A DNA stretch of 37,527 bases, from the NCBI RefSeq assembly GCF_007018965.1, contig NZ_VJYZ01000011.1, forward strand, positions 1-37,527, written 5' to 3'. Below, one piece after another: positions 14,397 through 24,984 of the stretch. The notes under the pieces were generated by a model. That model was given only the letters and a program-made list of their open reading frames with translations. It was not told the origin of the DNA and made no database searches. Both the position numbers and the translations under genes were made by a program. Each line of letters opens with the position of its first letter. Within the stretch, counting starts at the first letter, position 1. This stretch comes from Paracoccus marinus (GTDB lineage Bacteria; Pseudomonadota; Alphaproteobacteria; Rhodobacterales; Rhodobacteraceae).

Positions 14397-16007
14397 TTAT
14401 TCGGCGACGTCGACGGTGTCGAACTTGTGGGTGCCGAGCGGGCTCATGACATAGCCGGTGACCTTCTTGGACATCGGCATGACGACGGTCGAGTGCGCCA
14501 GCGTGGCCCACGGCGCCTGATCCTTGAAGATCACCTGCGCCTGCTCGTACAGCTTGGTGCGCTCGGCGGGGTCCGAGGCCTGCTTGGCCTGTTCCAGCAG
14601 CCCGCTGAACTCCTCGTTGCACCAGAAGGCGCGGTTCGCGCCGCCTTCCTTGGCCCCGGCGCAGCTCAGCAGCACCGACAGGAAGTTGTCGGGGTCACCG
14701 TTGTCGCCGGTCCAGCCGAGGATCACCGCACCGTCGCGGTTCGGCTCCATCGACTTCTTGAGGTATTCGCCCCACTCGTAGCTGACGATCTCGACGTTGA
14801 CGCCGACCTTGCTCAGGTCCTCCTGCATCATCTCGGCGACGCGGCGGGCGTTGGGCATGTAGGGGCGCTGGACGGGCATCGCCCAGATCTTCATCGACAG
14901 GTCGGTGACGCCCGCGGCCTCCAGCGCGGCCTTTGCGGCCTCGGGGTCGTAGGTCTCGTCCGTCACGGCGTCGTTGTAGGACCACATGGTCGGCGGGATC
15001 GGGTTCTTGGCGACCTCGCCCATGCCCTGGAACACGGCGTCGACGATCGCCTGCTTGTTCACGGCCATGTTCAGGGCCTTGCGGACCTCGGGCTTGTCGA
15101 ACGGCGCCACTTCGGTGTTGTAGGCGACGTAGGCGACGTTCAGACCCGGCTGTTCCATCACCGTCAGGTTCTGGTCGGCCTTCAGCGCCTCGATGTCGGC
15201 GGGCGCGGGGTAGGGCATGATGTGGCATTCGCCGGCCTGCAGCTTCTGCAGGCGCACGGCGGCGTCGGTCGTGATCGCGAACACCAGGTCATCGACCTTG
15301 GCCGGCGTGCCCCAGTAATCCGGGTTCTTCGAGAACCGGATCACGGCGTCCTTCTGGTAGGCCACGAACTTGAACGGGCCGGTGCCGATCGGGGCGCTGT
15401 TCAGGTTTTCCTTGGTGCCGGCCTTGTCGAGCTGGTCGGCGTATTCCTTGGACTGGATCGAGGCGAAGTCCATGGCGAGGTTCGCGAGGAACGGCGCGTT
15501 CGGCGCGTTCAGCGTGAACTTGACGGTCAGGTCGTCCACCTTCTCGATCGACTTGATCGACGAGGCCATTTCCATCGAGTTGTAGTATTCGAAGGTCAGG
15601 CCCGGAATGTACTGGTTCCAGGGGTCGTTCGCGTCGCCCTGGCGCATGAACGAGAAAAGGACGTCGTCCGCGTTCAGCTCGCGCGTGGGGGTGAAGTAGT
15701 CGGTGGTGTGGAACTTCACGCCCGGACGCAGCTTGAACGTATAGGTCAGCCCGTCATCCGAGATCTCATAGCTTTCGGCGAGCGCCGGCTGCACCTCGGT
15801 GCTGCCGTCCTTGAACTCGACCAGGCGGTTGAAGACCGGGCGCGAGCTGGCGTCGAAGGTGGTGCCGGCGGTGTAGGCGGCCGGGTCGAAGCCCTCGGGC
15901 GAGCCTTCCGAGCAGTAGATCAGCGTCTTGGCGGCGGCCGGGGCGGCGAACGCGGCGGCGCTGGCGATCGCGATGAGCGAGGTTGTGACAAAAGCGGACA
16001 GTTTCAA
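14397..16007 (-). CDS. dppA: Periplasmic dipeptide/oligopeptide-binding protein
   Basis: The 536-residue solute-binding protein is of family 5 (SBP_bac_5). A Sec signal peptide (first ~26 residues, MKLSAFVTTSLIAIASAAAF then an APAAA cleavage region) has no lipobox. Mature-protein hallmarks are SEGSPEGFDPAAYTAG, ESYEISDDGLTYTFKLRPGV and GTGPFKFVAYQKD, typical of DppA. It captures short peptides, and in some species haem or delta-aminolevulinate, for the DppBCDF pump. The start codon is TTG (16007-16005): no ATG precedes the signal peptide and GGGAGG stands seven bases upstream. Confidence 0.92.
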   Translation of the reverse strand: MKLSAFVTTSLIAIASAAAFAAPAAAKTLIYCSEGSPEGFDPAAYTAGTTFDASSRPVFNRLVEFKDGSTEVQPALAESYEISDDGLTYTFKLRPGVKFHTTDYFTPTRELNADDVLFSFMRQGDANDPWNQYIPGLTFEYYNSMEMASSIKSIEKVDDLTVKFTLNAPNAPFLANLAMDFASIQSKEYADQLDKAGTKENLNSAPIGTGPFKFVAYQKDAVIRFSKNPDYWGTPAKVDDLVFAITTDAAVRLQKLQAGECHIMPYPAPADIEALKADQNLTVMEQPGLNVAYVAYNTEVAPFDKPEVRKALNMAVNKQAIVDAVFQGMGEVAKNPIPPTMWSYNDAVTDETYDPEAAKAALEAAGVTDLSMKIWAMPVQRPYMPNARRVAEMMQEDLSKVGVNVEIVSYEWGEYLKKSMEPNRDGAVILGWTGDNGDPDNFLSVLLSCAGAKEGGANRAFWCNEEFSGLLEQAKQASDPAERTKLYEQAQVIFKDQAPWATLAHSTVVMPMSKKVTGYVMSPLGTHKFDTVDVAE

Positions 16008-16014
16008 TGCAGGT

Positions 16015-16046
16015 CCTCCCTGGAACTGGGCCGGGGCTACCCGGCC
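16015..16046 (-). promoter_or_regulatory. dppA leader: ribosome binding site and adjacent hairpin
   Basis: The Shine-Dalgarno GGGAGG (16020-16015) serves the TTG start of dppA. Just upstream a 7-bp stem (GGCCGGG at 16029-16035 with CCCGGCC at 16040-16046) closes a 4-base loop. The hairpin ends about nine bases before the Shine-Dalgarno. It may be the end of the lysR transcript or a leader structure for dppA. Confidence 0.45.
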
Positions 16047-16181
16047 TGAACGCCCTGCGCGTTCTATGCGGCAGGTTCGTTGACGGATTGGTGTGCCGAT
16101 CTACCGCCGATTCGTTTCAAAGCACAACCATCTTGTCGCGGATTCGGGCAGGGCGTCGATCGGTCTCGTCTTTCGGCCGCC

Positions 16182-17195
16182 TTAGCCCGGGTTCGCCACC
16201 ATGCTGCGCGACGCGTGCGACAGCGCCGTGCGCAGGGTGCGGGCGGCCGGGGTCAGCTCGCGGTCGCGCAGCGTGACGATGCCATAGGGCGACACGCGCA
16301 GGTCGGGGGCAAGCGGCAGGCGCAGGATCGGCAGGCCGCCCCCCTCGCCGCTGGCGAAGAAGTCGGCGGCGGCGGCTGACATGGTGCCGACCGCGTTCGT
16401 CCGGGTCACGAAGGCCAGCGTCAGCATCATCGACATCGTGCTGACGACGCGCGCGGGCAGGCCGACCCGGTGGTGCAGAAGATACTGTTCAACCGTGTTC
16501 CGCAGCAGTCCGCCGCGCGGCTGCATGACCCAGTCGAACCGCAGGGTGTCCGACAGCGTGGGCGGCCGGCGGCGGTCCAGCTGGTGGCCGCGGCGCACGA
16601 TAAGGGCCAGGGGCTCGGTCCCGATCGGCTCGATCGCGAGGCGGCCGGCATCGGCGCCGTCGGGGATGCGGCCGATATAGAACTCCAGCCGGCCCGACAG
16701 CAGATGCGCCACCATGCCGTCGCTGGCATCCACCGTGATCTCGGGGACGATGCCGGGGTGGATCAGCCGCAGGTTCTGCAAAACCGGCAGCACCAGTTCC
16801 AGCGACGGACCCGAGACAGATCCGAACGCCACCGCGCCGACGCGCCCGCCGTCGAGATCGGCCACGGCCCGCGCGGCCTCGTCGATTTCGCCAAGGATGC
16901 GGTGGGCGCTGTCGGCAAGGCGGCGGCCCGGCCCGGTCAGGCGGACACCGCGGGGCAGCCGTTCGGTCAGCGCGACGCCCGCCGCCGCCTCAAGCTGCGC
17001 CAGCATCCGCGAGGCGGCAGGCTGGGTCATGTTCAGGGACTGCGCGGCGGCTGCGACCTGCCCGGTGCGGTCGATGGCGGCAAGCAAGGCCAGCTGGCGC
17101 AGCTTCAACCCGCGGGCGAGAAGGCCCGTCTCACCCGGTCGCCGGCGGTCCGGGGGCGTGGGCGCGGCGGCGCCACGATATTCCGTTTCGGCCAT
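16182..17195 (-). CDS. LysR-family regulator, GbpR-like
   Basis: The 337-residue protein has a winged helix-turn-helix at about 28-88 ([30 protein letters not shown]) and a periplasmic-binding-like co-inducer domain. About 28 residues precede the HTH, longer than usual, so a later start is possible, but no better start with a ribosome binding site is clear. It is divergent from a chvE-type operon, as a GbpR-like regulator would be expected next to the galactose-binding protein gene it controls. That makes a sugar-responsive activator/repressor of the plus-strand operon its likeliest job. It also lies 174 bases upstream of dppA on the same strand and could be cotranscribed with it. Confidence 0.85.
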   Translation of the reverse strand: MAETEYRGAAAPTPPDRRRPGETGLLARGLKLRQLALLAAIDRTGQVAAAAQSLNMTQPAASRMLAQLEAAAGVALTERLPRGVRLTGPGRRLADSAHRILGEIDEAARAVADLDGGRVGAVAFGSVSGPSLELVLPVLQNLRLIHPGIVPEITVDASDGMVAHLLSGRLEFYIGRIPDGADAGRLAIEPIGTEPLALIVRRGHQLDRRRPPTLSDTLRFDWVMQPRGGLLRNTVEQYLLHHRVGLPARVVSTMSMMLTLAFVTRTNAVGTMSAAAADFFASGEGGGLPILRLPLAPDLRVSPYGIVTLRDRELTPAARTLRTALSHASRSMVANPG

Positions 17196-17389
17196 GTCGC
17201 ACGCTCAAAATCACATTTGACCGGTATAACATCGCGGTCCTACACACGGCCAGCGACATTCGTCGTGGACGCGGTCCCGGACGCGCGTCCGTCATGGGGG
17301 GAAGGTCAGCGACACGCCTCAACCGCCGGCGCGCGCCCTTTGCGGCCGCCCGCACCGCGTGCCGCGCCAGCAAGGGGAAGGGACTACGC
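17196..17389. promoter_or_regulatory. Divergent lysR-chvE control region
   Basis: The 194 bases must carry promoters in both directions and the regulator site. An AT-richer core lies at 17205-17232. TTGACC (17217-17222) with TACACA (17241-17246) is a weak candidate promoter for chvE, with an 18-base spacer. A perfect 12-base palindrome, GGACGCGCGTCC (17279-17290), lies in the presumed chvE leader, preceded by a direct copy of GGACGCG at 17267. The chvE ribosome binding site is the purine run AAGGGGAAGGGA just before 17390. Confidence 0.4.
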
Positions 17390-18460
17390 ATGCTCAGGAC
17401 ATTCAGGAAGATCGCGCTTGCCGGGGTCAGCGCCGCGGCGCTGATGCTGCCCGGCGCCGTGTCGGCGGCAGAAGGGCTGGTGGGCATCGCCATGCCGACC
17501 AAGACGTCGGCGCGCTGGATCGACGACGGCAACAACATGGTCAAGCAGTTCGAGGCGGCGGGCTACACCACCGATCTGCAATACGCCGACGACGACATCC
17601 CGAACCAGCTGGCCCAGATCGAGAACATGATCACCAAGGGCGTGAACGTGCTGGTGATCGCGGCCATCGACGGCACTACGCTGTCGAACGCGCTGGAAAA
17701 CGCCAAGGCGGCCGACATCAAGGTCATCGCCTACGACCGCCTGATCCGCGACACCGACGCGGTCGACTATTACGCGACCTTCGACAACTTCAAGGTCGGG
17801 GTCGAGCAGGCCGGCTCGCTGGTCAAGGGCCTGAAGGAACGCTTCCCCGACCAGAAGCCGTGGAACGTCGAGCTGTTCGGCGGCAGCCCGGACGACAACA
17901 ACGCCTTCTTCTTCTACGACGGGGCGATGTCGGTCATCCAGCCGCTGATCGACGACGGCTCGATCGCGGTCGTGTCCGGCCAGATGGGCATGGACAAGGT
18001 CGGCACGCTGCGCTGGGATCCGGCGACCGCGCAGGCGCGGATGGATAACCTTCTGAGCGCCAACTACACCGACAAGCAGGTCCACGGGGTGCTGTCGCCC
18101 TATGACGGGCTGTCGATCGGGATCCTGTCCTCGCTCAAGGGCGTGGGCTACGGCTCGGGCGACATGAAGATGCCGATCGTGACCGGGCAGGACGCCGAGG
18201 TGCCGTCGGTCAAGTCGATGCTGGCCGACGAACAGTACGCGACGATCTTCAAGGACACCCGCGAACTGGCCAAGGTCACCGTCGGCATGGTCAACGACAT
18301 GCTCGAAGGCAAGGAACCGCAGGTCAACGACACCGAGACCTACAACAACGGCGTCAAGGTGATCCCGTCCTACCTGCTGCAGCCGGTGGCCGTGGACAAG
18401 TCGAACTGGGAACAGATCCTGGTCGGCTCGGGCTACTACACCAAAGACCAGGTCGAGTAA
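17390..18460 (+). CDS. chvE: ChvE-type periplasmic aldose-binding protein
   Basis: The 356-residue protein begins with a Sec signal peptide ([20 protein letters not shown], cleavage near VSAAEG). The mature part is a Peripla_BP_4 fold nearly colinear with Agrobacterium ChvE as I remember it: [52 protein letters not shown] and [18 protein letters not shown]. ChvE binds galactose, arabinose, glucose and other aldoses for import, and in Agrobacterium it also feeds chemotaxis and virulence sensing. The start at 17390 is set by the signal peptide and the upstream purine run. It is the first gene of the 17-kb operon. Confidence 0.93.
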   Translation: MLRTFRKIALAGVSAAALMLPGAVSAAEGLVGIAMPTKTSARWIDDGNNMVKQFEAAGYTTDLQYADDDIPNQLAQIENMITKGVNVLVIAAIDGTTLSNALENAKAADIKVIAYDRLIRDTDAVDYYATFDNFKVGVEQAGSLVKGLKERFPDQKPWNVELFGGSPDDNNAFFFYDGAMSVIQPLIDDGSIAVVSGQMGMDKVGTLRWDPATAQARMDNLLSANYTDKQVHGVLSPYDGLSIGILSSLKGVGYGSGDMKMPIVTGQDAEVPSVKSMLADEQYATIFKDTRELAKVTVGMVNDMLEGKEPQVNDTETYNNGVKVIPSYLLQPVAVDKSNWEQILVGSGYYTKDQVE

Positions 18461-18473
18461 CTGCGGCCGATGC

Positions 18474-18503
18474 CGGGGCGGCGGCCATCCTGCCGCCGCC
18501 CCG
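18474..18503 (+). repeat. GC-rich hairpin between chvE and gguA
   Basis: CGGGGCGGCGG (18474-18484) pairs perfectly with CCGCCGCCCCG (18493-18503) around an 8-base loop. No T-run follows. It sits right after the binding-protein gene, where such structures often protect the upstream mRNA and lower expression of the ATPase and permease. Confidence 0.7.
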
Positions 18504-18541
18504 CACATCCATCATCCGAGATCGAAAAAGGGGGGCGGGCC

Positions 18542-20089
18542 GTGGACACGATCCTTGAAATGCGCGGGATCACCAAGACCTTCCCGGGCGTCCGCGCGCT
18601 GGACGACGTGAACCTGGCCGTGCGCCGCGGCGAGATCCGGGCGCTGGTGGGCGAGAACGGCGCCGGCAAGTCCACCCTGATGAAGGTCCTGTCGGGCGTC
18701 TATCCGCATGGCAGCTACGACGGCGAGATCCTGTTCGACGGCGAACCCGTGAAGTTCGGCGGCATCACCGACAGCGAACGGCGCGGCATCGTCATCATTC
18801 ACCAGGAACTCGCGCTGGTCCCGCAGATGTCGATCGCCGAGAACATCTTTCTGGGCAACGAGGTCGCGACCCGCGGCGTGATCGACCGCAACGCCACCAA
18901 CGACCGCACCGCCGCGCTGCTGGCCAAGGTCGGCCTGCGCGAAAGCCCCGAGGCGAAGGTCGGCGACCTTGGCATGGGCAAGCAGCAGCTGGTCGAGATC
19001 GCCAAGGCGCTGAGCAAGCGGGTGCGGCTTCTGATCCTCGACGAGCCGACGAGCAGCCTGAACGAACGCGAAAGCGACGCGCTGCTGGCGCTGCTGGACG
19101 AATTGCGCGCGCAGGGGATCACCGCGATCCTCATCAGCCATAAGCTGAACGAGATTTCCAAGATCGCCGACAGCATCACCGTGCTGCGCGACGGCGCGAC
19201 GGTCGCCCACCACGACGCGATGGTGTCCGAGGAACAGATCGTGCGCGAGATGGTCGGCCGCTCGATGGAGAACCGCTATCCCGACCGCGCGCCGAAGATC
19301 GGCGAGGTCGTGATGCAGGTCCGCGACTGGACGGTGGCCGACCCGCTGCGCCCCGAACGCCACGCGGTCGACCACGTCAGCTTCGATCTGCGCCGGGGCG
19401 AGGTGCTGGGCTTTGCGGGCCTGATGGGCGCGGGCCGGACCGAGCTGGCGATGAGCCTGTTCGGGCAAAGCTTCGGTCGCCGGCTGTCGGGCACGGCCAG
19501 CATCGACGGCCGGCCCGCCGACCTGTCCACCGTGCCGCGCGCCATCGCCGCCGGGCTGGCCTATGTGACCGAGGACCGCAAGTCGCTGGGCCTGGTGCTG
19601 GAAGACAACGTGCGCCGCAACATCCCGCTGGCGAACCTGCCGGGGATCGCGCAGGGCGGCGTCATCGACCGCATGCGCGAGCGCCGCGTGGCCGAGGATT
19701 ACCGCCGCCGCGTCAACATCAAGACCCCCTCGATCGAGGCGCGGACCGTGAACCTGTCGGGCGGCAACCAGCAGAAGGTCGTGCTGTCCAAGTGGCTGTT
19801 CGCCGGCCCCGAGATCCTGATCCTCGACGAACCCACGCGCGGCATCGACGTGGGCGCGAAATACGAGATCTACACCATCATCCGCGACCTCGCCGCGGCC
19901 GGAAAGGCGATCATCGTGATCTCGTCCGAGATGCCCGAGCTTCTGGGCATCACCGACCGGATCTGCGTGATGAACGAGGGCCGGCTGGTCGGCGAGATGG
20001 CGACATCGGACGCGAGCCAGGAACGCATCATGGAAATGATCCTGCGTGCCGCGCGCAAGCTTGAAAGGGCAGAACATGGCGCAGCCTGA
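18542..20089 (+). CDS. gguA: Sugar ABC transporter ATPase GguA
   Basis: The 515-residue protein has two ABC domains in tandem, as in the CUT2 sugar importers. Domain 1 has Walker [10 protein letters not shown] (37-45), Q-loop [10 protein letters not shown] and Walker [13 protein letters not shown]. Domain 2 has a degenerate Walker A ([10 protein letters not shown]), the signature [15 protein letters not shown] and Walker [13 protein letters not shown], the usual asymmetric arrangement. I chose the GTG at 18542 because a purine-rich AAGGGGGGCGGG precedes it and the family's N-terminus begins there. It powers uptake of the sugars bound by ChvE through GguB. Confidence 0.92.
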   Translation: MDTILEMRGITKTFPGVRALDDVNLAVRRGEIRALVGENGAGKSTLMKVLSGVYPHGSYDGEILFDGEPVKFGGITDSERRGIVIIHQELALVPQMSIAENIFLGNEVATRGVIDRNATNDRTAALLAKVGLRESPEAKVGDLGMGKQQLVEIAKALSKRVRLLILDEPTSSLNERESDALLALLDELRAQGITAILISHKLNEISKIADSITVLRDGATVAHHDAMVSEEQIVREMVGRSMENRYPDRAPKIGEVVMQVRDWTVADPLRPERHAVDHVSFDLRRGEVLGFAGLMGAGRTELAMSLFGQSFGRRLSGTASIDGRPADLSTVPRAIAAGLAYVTEDRKSLGLVLEDNVRRNIPLANLPGIAQGGVIDRMRERRVAEDYRRRVNIKTPSIEARTVNLSGGNQQKVVLSKWLFAGPEILILDEPTRGIDVGAKYEIYTIIRDLAAAGKAIIVISSEMPELLGITDRICVMNEGRLVGEMATSDASQERIMEMILRAARKLERAEHGAA

Positions 20090-21278
20090 CATTCCGGCGG
20101 CATCCGCCACGGCCGGACCGCCCGCGAGCGCGGGCTTCCTGCGCCGCAACATCCGTCAGTACGGGATCCTGTTCGCGCTGGTCGTGATCATGATCTTCTT
20201 CCAGGTCGTCACGGACGGCACCCTGTTCCGGCCGGTGAACCTGACCAACCTCGCGCTGCAGAACAGCCACATCGTCATCATGGCGGTGGGGATGCTGCTG
20301 GTGATCGTGTCGGGCCACATCGACCTGTCGGTGGGATCGGTCGCGGCCTTTGTCGGCGCGGTGGTGGCGCTGCTGATCGTCGAGATGGACCTGAACTTCG
20401 CGCTGGCGGCGCTGATCGGGATCGCGCTCGGCGGCGCGATCGGGGCGGCGCAGGGCTACTGGATCGCCTACTGGAAGATCCCCTCGTTCATCGTGACGCT
20501 GGCGGGGATGCTGGTGTTTCGCGGTCTGACGCTGTGGGTCCTGAAAGGGCAATCGATCGGGCCGTTCCCCAGGGACTTCCAGGCGATCGCGTCGGGGTTC
20601 ATCCCGGACCTTCTGGGCACCGGCAAGCCCAACATGTTCTCGCTGGCGCTCGGCGCGGCGGTTGCCGTGTTGATCCTGTGGCTCGCGGTCCGCACCCGCC
20701 AGCGCCAGGCGGCGGCCGGAATCGTCGAGGAGCCGTTTGCGTTCTTCGCCGCCAAGAACGCCTTCATCTTCGTCGCGCTGGTCTGGATGAGCTGGCTCAT
20801 GGCCAACTTCCGCGGCCTGCCCAATGTCTTCATCGTCATGGCGATCCTGATCGCGCTCTATTCATTCCTGTCCGAGCGGACGGTGACGGGGCGGCGCATC
20901 TATGCGATCGGCGGCAACGTCAAGGCGGCGACCCTGTCGGGGATCAACTCGCCGCGGCTGGTGTTCCTGACCTTCGTCAACATGGGGATGCTGGCGGCGC
21001 TCGCGGGCATCGTCGTGGCGGCGCGTCTGAACTCGGCCACGCCCAAGGCGGGCGTCAACTTCGAGCTGGACACCATCGCCGCGGTCTTCATCGGCGGCGC
21101 GTCGATGGCGGGGGGCGTGGGCACCGTCGTCGGCGCGGTCATCGGCGCCTTCATCATGGGCGTGATGAACAACGGCATGTCGCTGATGGGGATCGGGATC
21201 GACTTCCAGCAGATCATCAAGGGCCTCGTCCTTCTGGCGGCCGTCATCTTCGACGTCTCGAACAAGAACCGGGGCTGA
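20076..21278 (+). CDS. gguB: Sugar ABC transporter permease GguB
   Basis: The 400-residue inner-membrane protein of the BPD_transp_2 family has multiple hydrophobic helices. Landmark segments are [39 protein letters not shown], and the C-terminal [20 protein letters not shown]. Length matches GguB (~400), longer than the ~330 of RbsC-type permeases, because of an insertion in the middle. The ATG at 20076 overlaps the gguA stop by 14 bases and has an AAAGGGC site inside gguA. It forms the pore for ChvE-bound sugars. Confidence 0.92.
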   Translation: MAQPDIPAASATAGPPASAGFLRRNIRQYGILFALVVIMIFFQVVTDGTLFRPVNLTNLALQNSHIVIMAVGMLLVIVSGHIDLSVGSVAAFVGAVVALLIVEMDLNFALAALIGIALGGAIGAAQGYWIAYWKIPSFIVTLAGMLVFRGLTLWVLKGQSIGPFPRDFQAIASGFIPDLLGTGKPNMFSLALGAAVAVLILWLAVRTRQRQAAAGIVEEPFAFFAAKNAFIFVALVWMSWLMANFRGLPNVFIVMAILIALYSFLSERTVTGRRIYAIGGNVKAATLSGINSPRLVFLTFVNMGMLAALAGIVVAARLNSATPKAGVNFELDTIAAVFIGGASMAGGVGTVVGAVIGAFIMGVMNNGMSLMGIGIDFQQIIKGLVLLAAVIFDVSNKNRG

Positions 21279-21289
21279 AAGGGCGCGCC

Positions 21290-22288
21290 ATGCTGCTGTC
21301 GCAGATGACCACACATGACGGCCGCCGCGCGGTCGTCGTGCGAAACGGCACCGAAGCGCACGAGGTCGAGGGCGTGGCCACGACCCGCGAACTGGCGCTG
21401 GCCTGCATCGAGGCGGGGCAGGGGCTCGCCGCCCATCTTCAGGCGCGCAGGCCCGGACCCGCCGTGGATCTCGCCGCCGCGCTGGCCGAGGGGCGGGTGC
21501 TGCCCCCCATCGACCACCCCGATCCCGCGCATCTTCTGGTGACGGGCACGGGGCTGACGCATCTCGGGTCCGCCGCGACCCGCGACGCCATGCACCGCGA
21601 GGGCGGCAAGGCCGACACGCCGGACACCGATTCAATGCGGATGTTCCGCATGGGGGTCGAGGGCGGGCGCCCCGCCGACGGCGCCGTGGGGGTGCAGCCC
21701 GAATGGTTCTACAAGGGCAACGGCGACATCGTGGCCGCGCCCGGCGCCGCGCTGAACGCGCCCGCCTTCGCCCAGGACGGCGGCGAGGAGCCCGAGATCG
21801 CCGGGATCTACGTCATCGGCGCCGACGGCACGCCCTTCCGCTTCGGCTTCGCGCTGGCGAACGAGTTCTCGGACCATGTGATGGAACGGGTGAACTATCT
21901 CTACCTCGCCCATTCCAAGCTGCGGCAGGCAAGCTTCGGGCCCGAGCTGCTGGTGGGCCCGCTGCCGCGCGACGTGCGCGGCACCTCGCGCATCCGCCGC
22001 GCGGGCGAGGTCATCTTCGAACAGCCATTCCTTTCGGGCGAGGACAACATGTCGCACACCATCGCGAACCTGGAACACCACCACTTCAAGTACGACCTGT
22101 TCCGCCGCCCAGGCGACGTGCATGTCCACATGTTCGGCACCGCCACCCTGTCGTTTGCCGCCGGTCTCAGCTGCCAGTCGGGCGACGTGTTCGAGATCGA
22201 GGCGCCGGGCTTCGGCCTGCCGCTGACGAACCCGCTGCGGACGGCCGACCCGGCAACGTTGCTGCCCGCGCGGGCGAGGGCGCTCTGA
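21290..22288 (+). CDS. gguC: GguC/AraD1-type 2-keto-3-deoxy-L-arabinonate dehydratase
   Basis: The 332-residue protein has a fumarylacetoacetase-like C-terminal fold. The metal-ligand pattern is visible as EEPEIAGIYVIG and FALANEFSDHVMER, followed by the GTSRIRR and FGTATLSFA segments. GguC was first named as the third gene of the chvE-gguAB operon. Relatives are now often called AraD1 and thought to dehydrate 2-keto-3-deoxy-L-arabinonate to 2-oxoglutarate semialdehyde; I rely on memory for that. The next genes supply an arabinonate dehydratase and a semialdehyde dehydrogenase, which fits this role. It begins 11 bases after the gguB stop, and its own stop overlaps the next ATG (TGATG). Confidence 0.85.
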   Translation: MLLSQMTTHDGRRAVVVRNGTEAHEVEGVATTRELALACIEAGQGLAAHLQARRPGPAVDLAAALAEGRVLPPIDHPDPAHLLVTGTGLTHLGSAATRDAMHREGGKADTPDTDSMRMFRMGVEGGRPADGAVGVQPEWFYKGNGDIVAAPGAALNAPAFAQDGGEEPEIAGIYVIGADGTPFRFGFALANEFSDHVMERVNYLYLAHSKLRQASFGPELLVGPLPRDVRGTSRIRRAGEVIFEQPFLSGEDNMSHTIANLEHHHFKYDLFRRPGDVHVHMFGTATLSFAAGLSCQSGDVFEIEAPGFGLPLTNPLRTADPATLLPARARAL

Positions 22289-24030
22289 TGGCGTTCACCC
22301 CCGCACCCTGGCCGCGTCGCCTGCGTTCGCAGGAATGGTACGGCGGCACCTCGCGCGACGCGATCTATCACCGGGGCTGGCTGAAGAACCAGGGCTACCC
22401 GCACGACCTGTTCGACGGCCGTCCCGTGATCGGCATCATGAACACGTGGTCCGACCTGACCCCCTGCAACGGCCACCTGCGCGAGCTTGCGGAAAAGGTG
22501 AAGGCCGGGGTGTGGGAAGCAGGCGGCTTCCCGGTCGAGGTGCCCGTGTTCTCGGCCAGCGAAAGCACCTTCCGTCCCACGGCGATGATGTTCCGCAACC
22601 TCGCCGCGATGGCGGTCGAGGAGGCGATGCGCGGCCAGCCCATCGACGGCGCGGTGCTGATGGTCGGCTGCGACAAGACCACGCCCAGCCTTCTGATGGG
22701 TGCCGCGTCCACCGACATCCCCTCGATCGTCGTCACCGGGGGGCCGATGCTCAACGGCTGGTTCCGGGGCGAACGGGTAGGGTCGGGCACGCATCTGTGG
22801 AAGTTCTCGGAAGCCGTGAAGGCGGGCGAGATGACGCAGGACGAGTTCCTTGAGGCCGAGGCGTCGATGAGCCGGTCCACCGGCACCTGCAACACCATGG
22901 GAACCGCCAGCACCATGGCCAGCATGGCCGAGGCGCTGGGGATGGCGCTTTCGGGCAACGCCGCGATCCCGGCGGTGGACTCGCGCCGCCGCACGATGGC
23001 GCAGATGACGGGCCGGCGGATCGTCCAGATGGTCAAGGACGACCTGAAACCGTCCGACATCATGACCCGCGCCGCGTTCGAGAACGCGATCCGCTGCAAC
23101 GGCGCCATCGGCGGATCGACCAACGCGGTGATCCACCTGCTGGCGATGGCAGGGCGCGTGGGCGTGGACCTGACGCTGGACGACTGGGACCGGCTGGGGC
23201 GCGACGTGCCGACGATCGTGAACCTGATGCCGTCGGGCAAGTACCTGATGGAGGAGTTCTTCTACGCCGGCGGCCTGCCCGTGGTCCTCAGGCGGCTGGG
23301 CGAGGGGGGGCTGCTGAATCGCGACGCCCTGACGGTCAGCGGCCAGACCGCGTGGGAACAGGTGAAGGACGCGCGGAACTGGAACGAGGACGTGATCCTG
23401 CCGGTCGAACGCGCGCTGACCGCGCATGGCGGGATCGTCGTCCTGCGCGGCAATCTCGCGCCTGACGGGGCGGTGCTGAAACCCTCGGCCGCCAGCCCCC
23501 ACCTGATGAAACATCGCGGCCGCGCCGTCGTGTTCGAGGACATCGACGACTACAAGGCACGCATCAACGACGAGGCGCTGGATATCGACGAGGACTGCGT
23601 GATGGTCCTCAAGAACTGCGGTCCGCGCGGCTATCCGGGAATGCCCGAGGTCGGCAACATGGGCCTGCCGCCCAAGGTGCTGCGGAAAGGGATCACCGAC
23701 ATGGTGCGGATATCGGACGCGCGCATGTCGGGGACGGCTTATGGCACGGTGCTGTTGCACACCTCGCCCGAGGCGGCGGCGGGCGGCCCGCTGGCCATCG
23801 TCCGCACCGGCGACATGATCGAGATCGACGTGGACGCGCGCCGCGTGCATCTGGACGTGCCCGAGGCCGAGATCGCAGCGCGGCTGGCGGCGTGGAAAAC
23901 CTCGGTGCCGCAGCCGAAAGGGGGCTACGCCCGCATCTTCCACGACCACGTGCAGGGCGCGGACAAGGGCGCGGACTTCGACTTTCTGGTCGGCTGCCGG
24001 GGCGCGGAGGTTGGCCGTGACAGCCACTGA
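22288..24030 (+). CDS. IlvD/EDD-family L-arabinonate (and D-galactonate) dehydratase
   Basis: The 580-residue iron-sulfur dehydratase turns a sugar acid into its 2-keto-3-deoxy form. The three cluster cysteines are C60 (DLTPCNGH), C128 (GCDKTTPS) and C201 (TGTCNTMGTAST). Opening residues RSQEWYGGTSRDA and total length agree with rhizobial L-arabinonate dehydratase, which from memory also accepts D-galactonate and D-fuconate. In this operon it would serve both the arabinose and galactose branches, as no separate DgoD is present. It lies between gguC and a sugar dehydrogenase, with overlaps at both ends. Confidence 0.9.
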   Translation: MAFTPAPWPRRLRSQEWYGGTSRDAIYHRGWLKNQGYPHDLFDGRPVIGIMNTWSDLTPCNGHLRELAEKVKAGVWEAGGFPVEVPVFSASESTFRPTAMMFRNLAAMAVEEAMRGQPIDGAVLMVGCDKTTPSLLMGAASTDIPSIVVTGGPMLNGWFRGERVGSGTHLWKFSEAVKAGEMTQDEFLEAEASMSRSTGTCNTMGTASTMASMAEALGMALSGNAAIPAVDSRRRTMAQMTGRRIVQMVKDDLKPSDIMTRAAFENAIRCNGAIGGSTNAVIHLLAMAGRVGVDLTLDDWDRLGRDVPTIVNLMPSGKYLMEEFFYAGGLPVVLRRLGEGGLLNRDALTVSGQTAWEQVKDARNWNEDVILPVERALTAHGGIVVLRGNLAPDGAVLKPSAASPHLMKHRGRAVVFEDIDDYKARINDEALDIDEDCVMVLKNCGPRGYPGMPEVGNMGLPPKVLRKGITDMVRISDARMSGTAYGTVLLHTSPEAAAGGPLAIVRTGDMIEIDVDARRVHLDVPEAEIAARLAAWKTSVPQPKGGYARIFHDHVQGADKGADFDFLVGCRGAEVGRDSH

Positions 24031-24982
24031 CGTGACAGCCACAACAGCCGCAGGCTTGACGCAGATCGCGATCGTGGGACTGGGCAAGATCGCCGTGGAC
24101 CAGCACGTGCCCTCGATCGCCCGCAGCCCCGCGTTCCACCTTGCCGCGACGGTCAGCCGCAACGCCCACGCCGAAGGGGTGGATGCGTTCGAGGACCTGT
24201 CCGCGATGCTCGCCGCCCGCCCCGGCATCACCGCCATCGCGCTGTGCGTGCCGCCGCAGGTCCGCTTCGCCCTTGCGCGCGAGGCGCTGCTGGCGGGGCG
24301 CGACGTGCTGCTGGAAAAGCCGCCCGGCGCGTCGCTGGCCGAGGTCGCGATCCTGTCGGAACTGGCTGCCGCTTACGGCCGCGTCCTGTACGCGACCTGG
24401 CATTCGCGCCACGCGGCAGGGGTCGGACCCGCGCGCGACTGGCTTGCGGACCGCCGCATCACGGGCGCGCGCATCGTCTGGCGCGAGGATGTGCGGCGCT
24501 GGCATCCGGGACAGGACTGGATCTGGCAGGCGGGCGGCCTTGGCGTCTTCGACCCCGGCATCAATGCGCTGTCGGTCCTGACCGAGATCCTGCCCGACGC
24601 CGTGCGGCTGCGCGGCGCTGAACTGGCGTTCCCGTCGAACCGCGACACGCCGATCGCCGCCCGGCTTGATCTCGTCACCGCCTCAGGCGCGGGGATCGAC
24701 ACCGACTTCGACTGGCGACAGACCGGCCCGCAGACCTGGGACATCACGATCGAAACCGACGACGGCACGCTGGAACTGACCGGCGGCGGGGCGCAGGTGC
24801 GTGCGGGGGGCGAGGTTCTGTCCAGCGCCGAGACGCTCGCCAGCGAATACGACGGCATCTACGCCCGCTTCGCCGACCTGATCGCCAGCCGCCGCGCCGA
24901 CGTGGACATGCGCCCGCAGGTGCTGGTCGCCGACGCCTTCATGCTGGGCCGCCGCGTCGTGACCGACGCATTCGAGGATTGA
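24017..24982 (+). CDS. Gfo/Idh/MocA sugar dehydrogenase, D-galactose/L-arabinose 1-dehydrogenase type
   Basis: The 321-residue NAD(P)-dependent dehydrogenase has a Rossmann motif IAIVGLGKIAVDQH at ~17-30 and the catalytic-lysine segment LLEKPPGASL. It also has a substrate-site stretch, WQAGGLGVFDPGINALS, typical of galactose and arabinose 1-dehydrogenases. These oxidise aldoses at C1 to lactones, the first step of oxidative pentose and galactose breakdown. I chose GTG 24017 because GGAGG ends six bases upstream. It overlaps the dehydratase stop by 14 bases. A GTG at 24032 is a possible alternative start. Confidence 0.85.
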   Translation: MTATDVTATTAAGLTQIAIVGLGKIAVDQHVPSIARSPAFHLAATVSRNAHAEGVDAFEDLSAMLAARPGITAIALCVPPQVRFALAREALLAGRDVLLEKPPGASLAEVAILSELAAAYGRVLYATWHSRHAAGVGPARDWLADRRITGARIVWREDVRRWHPGQDWIWQAGGLGVFDPGINALSVLTEILPDAVRLRGAELAFPSNRDTPIAARLDLVTASGAGIDTDFDWRQTGPQTWDITIETDDGTLELTGGGAQVRAGGEVLSSAETLASEYDGIYARFADLIASRRADVDMRPQVLVADAFMLGRRVVTDAFED

Positions 24983-24984
24983 CG

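Noticed and set aside
13284..16049. Very long plus-strand open frame (over 900 codons) opposite dppA-dppB
   Set aside because: It is antisense to well-supported transporter genes, and its histidine/arginine/glycine-rich translation is typical of a GC-rich shadow frame.
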